Shown in pieces: positions 19,432 through 30,132 of a stretch of 64,000 bases of DNA (position 1 is the first letter of the stretch; the number at the start of each line of letters is the position of its first letter). Below the pieces are notes generated by a model, which worked only from the letters and a program-made list of their open reading frames with translations, was not told where the DNA came from and ran no database searches. The stretch covers positions 186,001 through 250,000 of the forward strand of contig NZ_JAQISW010000002.1 of NCBI RefSeq assembly GCF_028618435.1, read 5' to 3'. This stretch comes from Bartonella sp. MM73XJBT.G. GTDB lineage: Bacteria; Pseudomonadota; Alphaproteobacteria; Rhizobiales; Rhizobiaceae. The position numbers and the translations under genes are program-made.

Positions 19432-22347
19432 ATGACTCATCAAAAATATATCTCCATTCGCGGTGCACGTGAGCATAACCTTAAAAATATTGATCTTGAT
19501 CTGCCTCGTGATAAACTCATTGTTGTAACAGGACTTTCTGGATCAGGAAAATCATCTTTAGCTTTTGATACAATTTACGCTGAAGGACAACGCCGCTATG
19601 TCGAAAGCCTTTCGGCTTATGCACGCCAATTTCTCGAAGTCATGCAAAAACCAGACGTCGATCGCATAGATGGCCTTTCTCCAGCTATCTCCATTGAACA
19701 AAAAACCACCAGCCGCAACCCGCGCTCAACAGTCGGTACCGTCACTGAAATCTACGACCATATGCGTCTCCTCTTTGCTCGTATTGGTATTCCCCATTCC
19801 CCTGCTACAGGACTTCCTATTGAAAGCCAGACAGTAACCCAAATGGTTGATCAAATTATGTCCTTACCAGAAGGAACACGAATTTTTATTATGGCCCCCT
19901 TGGTGCGAGGTCGAAAGGGAGAGTATAAAAAAGAGCTAAGGGAACTTTTAAGAAAAGGATTTCAGCGCGCTAAAGTTGATGGAGAATTCTATGAAATCTC
20001 TGATATTCCACCTCTTGATAAAAAATATAAACATGACATCGATGTTGTGGTAGACCGCATTGTTGTACAAAATGATATCACCTCTCGCTTGGCTGATAGT
20101 ATAGAAACCTGTTTACAGCTAGCAAATGGACTTGTCATTGCTGAAATGGCGGACCAACCCTTAGCACAAAAAGAAACGACAAAAGAAGCTGCTTATAAAT
20201 CAAAAAACGACACACACAAACGGCTTCTTTTTTCAGAAAAATTTTCCTGCCCTGTATCAGGTTTTTCTATCCCTGAAATTGAACCACGACTCTTTTCATT
20301 CAATAATCCTTTTGGAGCCTGTCCTCTCTGCGATGGACTGGGAATCAAAAAGGCAATGGATCCTCAAAAAATTGTACCAAATAAAAATCTTACCTTAAAA
20401 GGCGGAGCCATTGCTCCTTGGGCTAAATCAGATTCACTTTATTATAGCCAAACCTTAGAAGCATTAGGAAAAGCTTACGATTTCAAACTCACAAATCAGT
20501 GGTGTGAACTCTCTAATGAAGCACAACAGGCTATTCTCTACGGTACAAAAAGAAATGAAATTTCTTTTATCTATAAAAATAATTCTGGTTCGCATAAAAC
20601 GACCCAACCTTTTGAAGGAATCATCCCTAATATGGAGAGACGCTGGAAAGAAACCGATTCTGCTTGGTCTCGAGAAGAAATCGAACGTTATATGTCTTCT
20701 TCGCCCTGCCCAGCTTGTCACGGTTATCGTTTAAAACCAGAGGCACTTGCTGTAAAAATCAACGGAATGCATATTGGGCAAATATCAGATCTTTCTATTC
20801 TAAAAGCAGATGATTGGTTTGCCAATGTTCATCAATATCTCACAGAAAAACAACGTAATATCGCCGTACGTATTTTAAAAGAAATTCGCGAACGTTTGGC
20901 TTTTTTAAATCATGTAGGATTGGAATATCTTACCTTGTCTCGAAATTCAGGAACGCTTTCAGGTGGAGAAAGCCAACGCATTCGGTTGGCATCTCAAATT
21001 GGTTCTGGTCTTACAGGCGTTCTTTATATTTTAGATGAACCATCCATCGGTTTACACCAACGCGATAATGAACGTCTTTTGGAAATGCTATGCCATTTAC
21101 GCGATCTTGGTAATACAGTTATTGTTGTTGAACATGATGAAGATGCCATTCGCGCAGCAGACCATGTTGTTGATATGGGCCCTGCGGCAGGGGTTCATGG
21201 TGGTAAAATCATAGCGCAAGGGACACCACAAGAAGTTATAGAGAATCCAACCTCTCTCACAGGCCAATATCTTTCAGGGAAAATGGCTGTTAGACTGCCG
21301 ACAGAGCGACGCAAAATATCAAAATTGAAAACCCTTAAAGTCATTGGCGCCAAAGGCAATAACCTTAAGAATATCAGTGCAAATATCCCTCTTGGAACTT
21401 TCACATGCATAACCGGTGTTTCTGGAGGAGGAAAATCAACATTTCTTATTGAAACGCTTTTCAAAGCAGCATCACATCAGATCATGGGTAGTCATCATAG
21501 CCCTGCCTGCTATGATAAAATTGAAGGATTAGAATTTCTTGATAAAGTCATTGATATCAACCAGTCCCCTATTGGACGCACCCCACGCTCTAATCCCGCA
21601 ACCTATACAGGCGCTTTTACACCGATTCGTGACTGGTTTGCCGAACTCCCAGAATCAAAAGCTCGTGGTTATAAAGCAGGGCGTTTTTCATTTAATGTTA
21701 AAGGAGGACGCTGTGAAGCTTGTCAAGGTGATGGAGTCATCAAAATTGAAATGCACTTTTTACCGGATGTCTATGTAACTTGTGATGTCTGTAAAGGAAA
21801 ACGTTATAATAGAGAAACACTAGAAATAAAATTCAAAGGGCAATCTATCGCCGATATTTTAGATATGACAATCGAAAAGGCTGAGGAATTTTTCCAGGCT
21901 GTTCCCGCTATTCATAATAAAATGGAAACCCTCATGAAAGTAGGATTGGATTACATAAAAGTGGGACAGCAAGCAACCACACTTTCTGGTGGGGAAGCAC
22001 AACGTGTAAAACTTGCAAAAGAGCTTTCACGCAAAACAACGGGACGTACACTTTATATTTTGGATGAACCGACAACAGGTTTACATTTTCATGATATTTC
22101 TAAACTTCTTGAAGTGCTTCATGAACTGGTCGAGCAAGGCAATACTGTCATCGTCATTGAACATAACCTTGATGTTATCAAAACAGCCGACTGGATTATT
22201 GATTTAGGACCAGAAGGTGGAGATCGTGGGGGGGAAATCGTTGCTATTGGGCGTCCTGAAGACATTATTAAGGTTCCCGCTTCTTATACGGGAAAATTTC
22301 TAAAAGATGTTTTACAGCGCCAATCTCTCTACAGTTCCAACTCTTAA
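19432..22347 (+). CDS. uvrA: Excinuclease ABC subunit A
   Basis: Damage-recognition ATPase of nucleotide excision repair, 971 residues. It contains two ABC modules: the first Walker A is [14 protein letters not shown] (about residue 34), with signature [16 protein letters not shown] and [14 protein letters not shown]. The second has [26 protein letters not shown] and [13 protein letters not shown]. Zinc fingers [16 protein letters not shown] and [10 protein letters not shown]...[10 protein letters not shown] are intact. AAGGA precedes the ATG at a good spacing. It is divergent from ssb. Confidence 0.98.
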   Translation: MTHQKYISIRGAREHNLKNIDLDLPRDKLIVVTGLSGSGKSSLAFDTIYAEGQRRYVESLSAYARQFLEVMQKPDVDRIDGLSPAISIEQKTTSRNPRSTVGTVTEIYDHMRLLFARIGIPHSPATGLPIESQTVTQMVDQIMSLPEGTRIFIMAPLVRGRKGEYKKELRELLRKGFQRAKVDGEFYEISDIPPLDKKYKHDIDVVVDRIVVQNDITSRLADSIETCLQLANGLVIAEMADQPLAQKETTKEAAYKSKNDTHKRLLFSEKFSCPVSGFSIPEIEPRLFSFNNPFGACPLCDGLGIKKAMDPQKIVPNKNLTLKGGAIAPWAKSDSLYYSQTLEALGKAYDFKLTNQWCELSNEAQQAILYGTKRNEISFIYKNNSGSHKTTQPFEGIIPNMERRWKETDSAWSREEIERYMSSSPCPACHGYRLKPEALAVKINGMHIGQISDLSILKADDWFANVHQYLTEKQRNIAVRILKEIRERLAFLNHVGLEYLTLSRNSGTLSGGESQRIRLASQIGSGLTGVLYILDEPSIGLHQRDNERLLEMLCHLRDLGNTVIVVEHDEDAIRAADHVVDMGPAAGVHGGKIIAQGTPQEVIENPTSLTGQYLSGKMAVRLPTERRKISKLKTLKVIGAKGNNLKNISANIPLGTFTCITGVSGGGKSTFLIETLFKAASHQIMGSHHSPACYDKIEGLEFLDKVIDINQSPIGRTPRSNPATYTGAFTPIRDWFAELPESKARGYKAGRFSFNVKGGRCEACQGDGVIKIEMHFLPDVYVTCDVCKGKRYNRETLEIKFKGQSIADILDMTIEKAEEFFQAVPAIHNKMETLMKVGLDYIKVGQQATTLSGGEAQRVKLAKELSRKTTGRTLYILDEPTTGLHFHDISKLLEVLHELVEQGNTVIVIEHNLDVIKTADWIIDLGPEGGDRGGEIVAIGRPEDIIKVPASYTGKFLKDVLQRQSLYSSNS

Positions 22348-22375
22348 AAAGGTTTAGTCTTAAAGGTTTAGTCTT
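22348..22375. repeat. 14-bp tandem repeat after uvrA
   Basis: Two perfect copies of AAAGGTTTAGTCTT (22348-22361, 22362-22375) begin immediately after the uvrA stop codon, followed by the first 5 bases of a third. No terminator-like stem was seen here. Confidence 0.6.
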
Positions 22376-23390
22376 AAAGGACTTACCTTGTAAGATACAG
22401 TATACGAACAAAGACGGTGTTTTTATTGTTGCCTGTAAATTAAATCTCATTCCAGTGCTGCGGTATGTTTAAAACAAGGGCTGAAACGATTTTTCGCGCT
22501 TTATAAGCTATTTTATCTTTCGTATTGCCTAATAAGAGAACGTGCGCATAATTGCGTATCTTTCCTCTATTTGTTTATATCTGAAATGACTAGATAGCCT
22601 AATTTTAGAAAAATACAAATTTTAAAGGTATAAAAAGTTTTCCTCTTTTCCATCTGCTTTTAATTCATCTTGATCTTGACGATTTTCAAAAGCATCTACA
22701 GCAAGATCTTATCAGAAAGGCTGCACATTGCTTCACACTTTTATTTATCGCGTTCCTTAACGGGATTCATTCCTCACGAAGGGACAGAATGTCCCAAACG
22801 GAATAATTGGCGTTGCCAATTCCAGACACTTGTTTTTAAAGAGATATTTCTACAATGCTTTAAAGCCCATTTCACGACATCCCCTGTAAATACTATTTTG
22901 ATACATCGATTATTATACAGCAGCATCTTTAACTTATTGGCGGAAAAAATCGCCGCTATCATGATATTTAACTAATACTTACAGCTTCCCATTGCTATTC
23001 AGAAGCCCTTGCATTTAATATGCTATCCATTATAGGTATTTTATTTCCCTCTTAACCGTTTTTATCCACGCACTCGTATGGCTTATGATATACACTTAAA
23101 TAATATACAAAAATATTGTTTTAATTGCTTGAGAATAAAAAGATCTAAAGTGAAAAAATCTCATGCTATTAGAGTTTCTTATTCGATATGAGAAACATTT
23201 AATTATCCTTATAAATCAAGGTATTAATAAATAAAAAAAGAAACATAACACTCTTATTATATTATTTTAATTCTGTACAAAGAATTGTAATTTTTTCCAA
23301 AAAAACAATATTTCACTTCATTGTACAAGAAACTCTCCTCCTAGAGCATAGACTATAATTATTTTCGAGTTTTTGTGTACAAAGTATCTG
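22376..23390. other. Gene-free spacer with paired hairpins at 22781-22823
   Basis: About 1 kb between uvrA and glnB. Short overlapping frames of about 60-100 codons exist on both strands, but none has recognisable homology or a ribosome site. Two adjacent inverted repeats stand out: GGGACA-gaa-TGTCCC (22781-22795), and TTGGC-gtt-GCCAA with outer GGAA/TTCC arms separated by a 3-base bulge (22800-22823). They may be a transcript end or a decayed repeat element. Confidence 0.45.
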
Positions 23391-23418
23391 TTGGACATCT
23401 TAGAGTTGTCAATATAAT
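23391..23418 (+). promoter_or_regulatory. Predicted sigma-70 promoter of glnB-glnA
   Basis: A -35-like TTGGAC (23391-23396) and a perfect -10 TATAAT (23413-23418) are separated by 16 bp, 46 bp before the glnB start. No -24/-12 (sigma-54) pattern was seen in the same region. Confidence 0.5.
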
Positions 23419-23422
23419 GTGA

Positions 23423-23803
<381 letters not shown>

Positions 23804-23860
23804 TAAACAACGAAAAATTCGCCTTTTATCACCCTCAACGCCATATTAAGGAAATTGAAT

Positions 23861-25270
23861 ATGACAACCGCATCAAATATTATCAAACAGATTGCAGACA
23901 ACGAAATCCGTTTTGTTGATTTACGTTTTACTGATCCACGAGGAAAATTGCATCACATTACAATGGATATCGCAGAGATCAGCGAAGATACCTTTAGTGA
24001 TGGTGTTATGTTTGATGGTTCTTCAATTGCTGGTTGGAAAACAATTAATGAATCTGATATGGTTTTAATGCCTGATCCCAAAACAGCACATATTGATCCT
24101 TTTTTTGCTCAATCCACTTTGGTCATATTTTGTGATATCCTTGACCCTGTCTCTGGTGAGTTTTATCGTAGAGATCCTCGTTCTATCGCCAAAAGGGCTG
24201 AGGTTTATATGAAATCTTTAGGTATTGGAGATACAATCAATATAGGACCAGAAGCAGAGTTTTTTATCTTTGATGATGTGCGCTATAAAACGGATCCTTA
24301 CAACACAGGATTTAAACTCGATTCAAGTGAACTTCCTTCCAATGATGATACAGAATATGAAACAGGCAATCTAGGACATCGTCCACGAATGAAGGGAGGC
24401 TATCTTCCTGTTCCACCGGTTGATTCCTGCCAAGATATGCGTTCTGAAATGCTCACAGCACTCAAAGATATGGGCGTGCAGGTTGAAAAACACCATCATG
24501 AAGTCGCAGCGGGTCAACATGAATTGGGGATTCGTTTTGATACGCTTGTTCGCGAGGCTGATAAGATGCAAATTTTTAAATATGTTGTGCATCAAATAGC
24601 AAACAGTTATGGAAAAACAGCAACTTTTATGCCAAAGCCCATTTTTGGTGATAATGGCTCAGGAATGCATGTCCATATGTCCATTTGGAAAGATGGAAAA
24701 CCCATCTTTGCGGGAAATGAATATGCCGGACTCTCAGAAACCTGTTTATTTTTTATCGGTGGTGTTATTAAGCATGCAAAAGCAATTAATGCTTTTACCA
24801 ATCCATCCACAAACTCCTATAAGCGTTTGGTTCCTGGTTATGAAGCTCCTGTCCTTCTTGCCTATTCGGCACGTAATCGTTCTGCATCTTGCCGTATTCC
24901 AATGAGTTCTTCGCCAAATTCAAAACGCGTAGAAGTTCGTTTTCCAGACCCAACAGCAAATCCCTATTTAGCATTTGCAGCCCTCTTAATGGCTGGTCTT
25001 GATGGCATAAAAAACAAAATTCACCCTGGACATGCTATGGATAAAGATCTTTATGATCTTCCCTTAAAAGAACTCAAAGAAATCCCTACCGTTTCAGGAA
25101 GTCTGCGTGAAGCACTTGAAGCGCTCGACAAAGATCGTAGCTTCCTTAAAGCTGGCGATGTTTTTGATGATGATCAGATTGATTCCTTTATTCAAGTAAA
25201 GATGCAAGAAGTCTTACGTTACGAAACAACGCCTCATCCTGTTGAATTTGATATGTACTATTCTGTTTAA
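23861..25270 (+). CDS. glnA: Glutamine synthetase type I
   Basis: ATP-dependent ligation of ammonia to glutamate; a dodecamer. 469 residues from the ATG at 23861, the same length as the E. coli enzyme. AAGGAA is placed correctly for this ATG, which rules out the in-frame TTG six bases earlier. Motifs: [20 protein letters not shown], the ATP loop [14 protein letters not shown], and the adenylylation site Tyr398 in DKDLYDLP. Presence of this tyrosine and of P-II next door implies GlnE-type control. A terminator follows. Confidence 0.97.
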   Translation: MTTASNIIKQIADNEIRFVDLRFTDPRGKLHHITMDIAEISEDTFSDGVMFDGSSIAGWKTINESDMVLMPDPKTAHIDPFFAQSTLVIFCDILDPVSGEFYRRDPRSIAKRAEVYMKSLGIGDTINIGPEAEFFIFDDVRYKTDPYNTGFKLDSSELPSNDDTEYETGNLGHRPRMKGGYLPVPPVDSCQDMRSEMLTALKDMGVQVEKHHHEVAAGQHELGIRFDTLVREADKMQIFKYVVHQIANSYGKTATFMPKPIFGDNGSGMHVHMSIWKDGKPIFAGNEYAGLSETCLFFIGGVIKHAKAINAFTNPSTNSYKRLVPGYEAPVLLAYSARNRSASCRIPMSSSPNSKRVEVRFPDPTANPYLAFAALLMAGLDGIKNKIHPGHAMDKDLYDLPLKELKEIPTVSGSLREALEALDKDRSFLKAGDVFDDDQIDSFIQVKMQEVLRYETTPHPVEFDMYYSV

Positions 25271-25300
25271 ACAATAAATACGCATTATCTTGATTTTTAA

Positions 25301-25325
25301 AATGGAGGCGAAAGCCTCCATTTTT
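25301..25325 (+). terminator. Rho-independent terminator of glnBA
   Basis: Perfect 9-bp stem AATGGAGGC / GCCTCCATT with a GAAA tetraloop, followed by a T run. 30 bp after the glnA stop. Confidence 0.9.
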
Positions 25326-25426
25326 GTGGATATCCGTCTTGTGCAAGAGTGCAAAAGACTTTTTGCTTATCTACTTTTCCTTTATAATCATTTTGAATCT
25401 CTTCAAATTAATTAACAAGGTTTCTA

Positions 25427-25978
25427 ATGCCGCGAATTTGTTTTCTCATTTCTATTCTTTTATGCATTGTCCTTATCCCATCAACAACTCTAGCGCATAC
25501 AATTAGAAACCAAAAACTCATAACCCTTGAACTTGAAAAAGCAACATCTGCTTATAGTAAAGCACTTAAAAATGCCGATGCAGATGCCATTTTAAACGCT
25601 ATTCCCCCCAAAATTATTAACAGCTTAACAGCTAAAAAAAATCTTAGTCAATCGCAATTTCAACAAATCATGAAAAGCCAAATTGAACAGTTGGCAGAAA
25701 ATTATAAGATTGAAAGTATCCATATTGATCAAAAACAAAAACGTGAAGGTAAACTTGATAATGGCATTCCTTATTTTGTTATCCCCGTAGAGCTTGTAAC
25801 CACAACAAATGCTGGAAAAAAATGTTCTATTCAAACTGAAATTATTGCCCTACTTCATGATAACCAATGGTATTTTATCCGAGGTAATGACGAAGCAATC
25901 GTAAATATAATTGATGAAGTGTTTCCTGGACTTGAAAAAGTAAAAATCAATCCTCTAAAAATTACAAAAATACAATGA
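25427..25978 (+). CDS. Small exported protein, function unknown
   Basis: 183 residues with a clear signal peptide: hydrophobic CFLISILLCIVLIPSTTL, then AHT. The mature part (about 25-183) has a helix-rich start (LELEKATSAYSKALKNADA) and a mixed alpha/beta remainder (KKCSIQTEIIALLHDNQWYFIRGNDEAI). This layout is like small NTF2-like or DUF4864-like periplasmic proteins, though no family could be named with certainty. AAGG precedes the ATG. It follows the glnBA terminator and is convergent with ATP12. Confidence 0.75.
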   Translation: MPRICFLISILLCIVLIPSTTLAHTIRNQKLITLELEKATSAYSKALKNADADAILNAIPPKIINSLTAKKNLSQSQFQQIMKSQIEQLAENYKIESIHIDQKQKREGKLDNGIPYFVIPVELVTTTNAGKKCSIQTEIIALLHDNQWYFIRGNDEAIVNIIDEVFPGLEKVKINPLKITKIQ

Positions 25979-26012
25979 TCGAAGAGAATATATATAAATA
26001 AAGGCTTTAACC

Positions 26013-26795
26013 TTATAAGCAAGTTGTAACGATTGTAACAGCTGCATTAAATTCAATTTTTTTATGAGCACGGCGTACCATTGTCTCTTTATCCATTCCC
26101 CACTGTTTCATCATCCAATCTTCATCTAAATGAGCAATAGACCAAGCATGATCCGCATCAATTTTTCCCACAGCGACCGCAAGAGCAATAAGAGCAGATC
26201 CCGTTAAAGTTGTCATCACATGGAGTGCTGCAAGCATATAAGGAGACTCAACGCTACGTAAATAATGACTCACGGCTTGAAGTGCTTCTGGTGATTGTTC
26301 CACATGCATTAGCCCTTCTGTCAAATAAAAGCGTGCTCCTAGTTTTTCTTCTGCCCAATCCAATAAAGGATCCCATTGTTTACATTGCCGTTGTACCAAC
26401 TCTTTAGGAGTTTGTGCACGATAAAAGATCATATCACAAGCAACAAAACGCAATAAATCCTCAAAAACAGCCTGCATATCATCAGCAATACCATCAATAA
26501 CAGTATTAACAAGACGCGTCATCGGCATTATTGCTGGATTAACAACATTCTTTTGGCTCTCAAATTCCTGAGCAATGAATTCAGCAAACGCTTGCGTTGG
26601 CACAAGAAAATGACGCTTTGCGGGCGTTTTAACGGGACGTTCATCTAATAAGATCGCAAATCCTCCCTCCTCACAAGCAATCTTTACTTCTCTATAAAAT
26701 CGTTTAGGATGTGGTTGGCATGAAAGATTTTGACTCTTCTGGACAGAACTATTTTTATTCGAAGGTCTATCAAAATGATTCAAAATTTCACGCAT
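26013..26795 (-). CDS. ATP12-family F1-ATPase assembly chaperone
   Basis: 260 residues of the ATP12 family, found in mitochondria and alphaproteobacteria. It binds the F1 alpha subunit during ATP synthase assembly. Visible family features are KRFYREVKIACEEGGFAILLDERPVKTPAK at the start of the domain, MPMTRLVNTVIDG in the middle, DMIFYRAQTPKELVQRQ, and a helical C-terminal half ending AHLDEDWMMKQWG. The first 30 residues are a poorly conserved polar extension. No signal peptide, so cytoplasmic. Convergent with the preceding small exported protein. Confidence 0.88.
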   Translation of the reverse strand: MREILNHFDRPSNKNSSVQKSQNLSCQPHPKRFYREVKIACEEGGFAILLDERPVKTPAKRHFLVPTQAFAEFIAQEFESQKNVVNPAIMPMTRLVNTVIDGIADDMQAVFEDLLRFVACDMIFYRAQTPKELVQRQCKQWDPLLDWAEEKLGARFYLTEGLMHVEQSPEALQAVSHYLRSVESPYMLAALHVMTTLTGSALIALAVAVGKIDADHAWSIAHLDEDWMMKQWGMDKETMVRRAHKKIEFNAAVTIVTTCL

Positions 26796-27390
26796 ATTGT
26801 TTTACCTCTGACATTTCAAAAAAATGACTTGTTTTCAAAGCTCTATATATCTGATTTAAGATTTAAATTTATCTCTTTCTCTATCTTACAAGAAAAAAAT
26901 CTTACTAATCCAAACTGATTTTAAAATATATCCTTTATTGAACACACAAGACAATAATGATTGCCTTTCATATATTCAATACAATCACAACTATAAAACA
27001 ATTTTTAAAAGTATTTATCTTAATTAAAAAGCTAAATATATTGAATTTTATGGCAAAAATGTTCACGCTTTATCACTGTGCTCATTATCCACCCACAATA
27101 GCATTATTGATATGAACAGTTCAAAAACGCTGCTCATCCCCAAAATGATAGAGCAGTACGGTTTACTATCATCCGCCTTCGCTTAACCATTTTAATCATT
27201 CTCTAACATATCCAATAAATACCCCCTGCGTAGAATTTTTTCTGTTCAATGTCTACCCTAAACGACCATGTTTTATGGCATGATAGGATAATAACAAGAC
27301 TAAATTGTATCGTAAATTTTCTTTCACATATACATATATTTTATAAAATACTAAATTAATTAGTTTATTGTGCTTGATATACTCTACATA
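26796..27390. other. Spacer before the accessory operon
   Basis: About 600 bp, AT-rich, without a supportable gene. It separates the conserved ATP12 gene from the accessory four-gene operon. Confidence 0.5.
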
Positions 27391-27419
27391 TTGCACTAGT
27401 TTAAATTTATTCGCATAAT
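27391..27419 (+). promoter_or_regulatory. Predicted promoter of the BacA-like operon
   Basis: A -35-like TTGCAC (27391-27396) and a -10-like CATAAT (27414-27419) are spaced by exactly 17 bp. This puts a likely transcription start only about 10 bases before the GTG start of the first gene, implying a very short leader. Confidence 0.4.
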
Positions 27420-27435
27420 TAAAAGAATAGAGATC

Positions 27436-27936
27436 GTGCAATCTGAAAATAATATTTTTATATATACACTTGGCCCTGCAGATACTAACTGTGCAGCTGC
27501 AGCAAAATGGTGGCTTGATAATCACAATCAAAATATTTTATCCACTGACTTAAGATCCCGTATTATCTTATACGCAACACTTGAAGAGGCATTCAATGAA
27601 CTTTCTCAGAAAAAAGATGGATATCTCCTGAGCTGTGCTGCTTACCCCAATTTGCATACACTCATATTTACGCGTTTAGATGATATGCAATTATTTGACA
27701 GTTTTATTATGCCTACCCACTCTATGGTTTTAGCTAAACGCAATAACTCTGATAAAATTAAAACCGTAGCTACTCATCCTGCCCCTCAATCTTTGGTAGC
27801 GAATCAATACGACAAAATATTTGCCAACAGCAATGCTGATGCGGCCGTTCTTTGTAAAGCTGAAAAAGCAGATGCTTGTATCACAACATCAGTTGCGGCA
27901 AACCGCTATAAGCTAAATATTGTGGAAAATTTTTGA
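27436..27936 (+). CDS. BacA-like prephenate decarboxylase homologue, probably truncated
   Basis: 166 residues from a GTG start. It resembles the prephenate-decarboxylase family of bacilysin synthesis (BacA), itself related to prephenate dehydratases. The N-terminal glycine motif TLGPADT (11-17) parallels TLGPEGT; CAAYPNLHTLIF parallels the strand after the substrate loop; VATHPAPQSL (His114) parallels the SHPSP motif; ACITTSVAANRYKLNIVENF aligns with the end of the family domain. Known members run about 20-40 residues longer. Here a TGA at 27934-27936 stops translation, yet the same frame continues as QVPMAFLLHSLKSANHETI to TGA at 27994. This matches the expected tail (IPMSW-type), so the stop looks like a recent nonsense change or a readthrough site. 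First gene of a four-gene operon. Confidence 0.65.
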   Translation: MQSENNIFIYTLGPADTNCAAAAKWWLDNHNQNILSTDLRSRIILYATLEEAFNELSQKKDGYLLSCAAYPNLHTLIFTRLDDMQLFDSFIMPTHSMVLAKRNNSDKIKTVATHPAPQSLVANQYDKIFANSNADAAVLCKAEKADACITTSVAANRYKLNIVENF

Positions 27937-27996
27937 CAAGTGCCAATGGCCTTTTTGCTCCACTCGCTAAAGTCAGCTAATCATGAAACAATCTGA
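27934..27996 (+). other. Ancestral 3' extension of the BacA-like gene
   Basis: In-frame continuation past the TGA stop: 19 sense codons with family-like sequence (VPMAF...), ending at TGA 27994-27996. This ancestral end would overlap the next gene's ATG (27983) by 14 bp, consistent with the tight coupling seen at the other two junctions of the operon. Confidence 0.55.
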
Positions 27997-29188
27997 AGCA
28001 CTTCTTTCCATTGTTAACTTGGTTGACAAATTCCGTATACGCCAAAAACTAGATGGTAGCATTAAGAAACCAACTTCAGCAGATATTAATATGATCAATG
28101 AATTGATCACTCTGCTGAACCACCATGTAGATATTATTGACGGATTATCTTCAGAACTTTTAGCTACCACTTCTGATGATCTTCATCAGTGGATGCTTAG
28201 TGGTTTAACTATCCCTCCTAAATTTGATAACACTTTAGCTGCTTTTAAAGCACCATTACCAGATGCTCCTTTGTTTTTCTTGGCTCCAATGCGTACAACT
28301 AATGGCTCCGCTCCAGAAGGATTCCGGCTGGAATTAATTACAGGATATCGTCATGAAACGGCCTATCTTGCAGACGCCTCAAAATATACAAATAATTATG
28401 TATCACCTTTTCAATGTATAAAAATGGGAATAGCATCAAAGGGTTTTTTAGAAGGCAATTGCATTGTTTTATTCCCAGAATCTGTAGCGACTGCTAAGAA
28501 AATTGATAAGCAAGCATTTGCTTTGTTTTTTTTCAGCAAATTCTTTGATATTTACAATAAGCAGACAATTGTGGAAGCTGAACGTTTACTCGGTCAAGAT
28601 AGTAAATTCCTGTTTGGTCAATTGCATAGCCGTAACTTATCTAAAGAAGACATTTACGATATTCGCTGTTTGTGGGGCTATTATCATGACTATGCACATC
28701 ATATCGGCCCGCGTCCATTGGATAAGAATCTATATATAAAATTAAATTGGTTCACAGGCCTTCTAGAAGAAACTAAAGTTGATTTAATTACAGTGCGTAT
28801 TATGCTACAAAAGCATCCAAAATTTTGGAAAGAAATAACAGAGTTTGTCCTATTAGAACGCATATTTCGTTATCCAAAAGATTCTGATCAACATATGACT
28901 TTCGATGCTGGTACAGGTATCTTGCTTTTTGAAATATTCATGCGTAACAAAGCATTGATTGAAACCAATGAAGGTTATCTTCAATTTGATTTGAAACGTC
29001 TTGAAGAAGTAATAACATTGATGATCGAAGATATAGAAGCGCTTGAAGCATTTGATGATGACGCTTATTTGGTAGGAGCTAAGAATTATATCCAAAATAA
29101 TCTTGGAAAACCGGAAACCTCACAGTTACGATTTAATTTTTCAACATCAAACTATGCACAGCGCGTTATTGGGGGATTAAATCGTTGA
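27983..29188 (+). CDS. DUF6421 family protein
   Basis: 401 residues. From memory it lines up along its length with the actinobacterial DUF6421 family: KDGS-like LDGSI (23-27), NCIVLFPESVAT (159-170), the histidine motif WGYYHDYAHHIGPRPLD (231-247), NWFTGLLEETKVDLIT (255-270) and LLERIFRYPKDSDQ with FDAGTGILLFE. His235, His239/240, Glu262/263 and Asp267 could form a metal site, but that is inference; no activity is known to me. No signal peptide or membrane segment. Its stop overlaps the TTG start of the transporter gene (TTGA), so translation is coupled. Position between a BacA-like enzyme and a ligase suggests a biosynthetic role. Confidence 0.7.
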   Translation: MKQSEALLSIVNLVDKFRIRQKLDGSIKKPTSADINMINELITLLNHHVDIIDGLSSELLATTSDDLHQWMLSGLTIPPKFDNTLAAFKAPLPDAPLFFLAPMRTTNGSAPEGFRLELITGYRHETAYLADASKYTNNYVSPFQCIKMGIASKGFLEGNCIVLFPESVATAKKIDKQAFALFFFSKFFDIYNKQTIVEAERLLGQDSKFLFGQLHSRNLSKEDIYDIRCLWGYYHDYAHHIGPRPLDKNLYIKLNWFTGLLEETKVDLITVRIMLQKHPKFWKEITEFVLLERIFRYPKDSDQHMTFDAGTGILLFEIFMRNKALIETNEGYLQFDLKRLEEVITLMIEDIEALEAFDDDAYLVGAKNYIQNNLGKPETSQLRFNFSTSNYAQRVIGGLNR

Positions 29189-30132
29189 ATTTCTTAAAAG
29201 GACGGTTATTCTTATTTACCTTTGCCATTCTCGCATTGTTTTCCATAAGTTGGTTATTATCTAAGAATTTGGTGAGCAATATACCAGTAATGCATGCGGT
29301 TGGACTGAGGTTGTGTGCAACTGCCACCGCTTTATGGTTGATTGCAGTCTTTCGTGAAAAAACTGTTTTCAGATCTCTATCATTGCTTTCCATGATACCT
29401 TCTTTTTTTATTCTATCTGTATTAGGATTCTCGTTATATTTTGTATGCAGCTTTGGTGCATTAAAATCACTCAAAGCCAGTGATTTAACCATGGTTTTAG
29501 CAACCATTCCAGGGATTACCTATATATTGGGTACACTGACGAATAGCCTTATGTTTTCGTGGTTCAAGTTTATCGGCATGATCATTGTCAGTGTAGCGGC
29601 TATAACATTCAATATAAACAGTATAGAGGGTGCATATTACAGTTTAACAGGAATAACTCTTGCTTTAACAGCAGCGCTTTCTTACTCTACTTATGGCTTA
29701 TTGTCTAAACGTTACCTTAAAAATTTACCTTTGCTCACCTCACTGGCTTGGATCACAACAATTTCTGCAGCATCGTTTATACCATTATTCATTTTTGATC
29801 CTGCCCCACTCTTATATCTTCAGTTAGAAGATATATTTAAGATATTGATTTTAGGAACTGTTTGTTCGGCACCAGTTTACGTATTGTATCAAAAAGTTTT
29901 AGCCGAGGGAGGCGTATTATACGCCAACACTATCGGCGTATTATCTCCTTTTGCAGTGGTTACATGTGAATGGATAATAGGCTCGAGCACTTCTTTCAAT
30001 ATTATCAAAATAATTGCTATGATGATGGCTGTTATAGGGATGACACTCTTATTCATAGATGCATCAAAGGTATCTGGATGGCAACGAAAACACCGTTCCC
30101 AAAATTCCAAATTTAATGAGGAAACAAAGTGA
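29185..30132 (+). CDS. EamA/DMT-family exporter
   Basis: 315 residues with about 10 predicted transmembrane helices in two EamA repeats. The first repeat includes FALKS-like FGALKSLKASDLTMVLATIPGITYILGT, the second YQKVLAEGGVLYANTIGVLSPFAVV. These are typical of drug/metabolite transporters such as the threonine/homoserine and RhaT-like exporters. Start is TTG inside the previous gene's stop, and its own stop overlaps the next start (GTGA at 30129-30132), so it is translated in a coupled chain. In this setting it is the likely exporter of the operon's product, by analogy with the BacE transporter of bacilysin clusters. That analogy is functional, not homologous. Confidence 0.8.
   Translation: MNFLKGRLFLFTFAILALFSISWLLSKNLVSNIPVMHAVGLRLCATATALWLIAVFREKTVFRSLSLLSMIPSFFILSVLGFSLYFVCSFGALKSLKASDLTMVLATIPGITYILGTLTNSLMFSWFKFIGMIIVSVAAITFNINSIEGAYYSLTGITLALTAALSYSTYGLLSKRYLKNLPLLTSLAWITTISAASFIPLFIFDPAPLLYLQLEDIFKILILGTVCSAPVYVLYQKVLAEGGVLYANTIGVLSPFAVVTCEWIIGSSTSFNIIKIIAMMMAVIGMTLLFIDASKVSGWQRKHRSQNSKFNEETK

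Noticed and set aside
22670-22975. Overlapping frames on both strands (about 101 and 62 codons) in the uvrA-glnB spacer
   Set aside because: They contain the palindromes, overlap each other, and show no homology or start signal.
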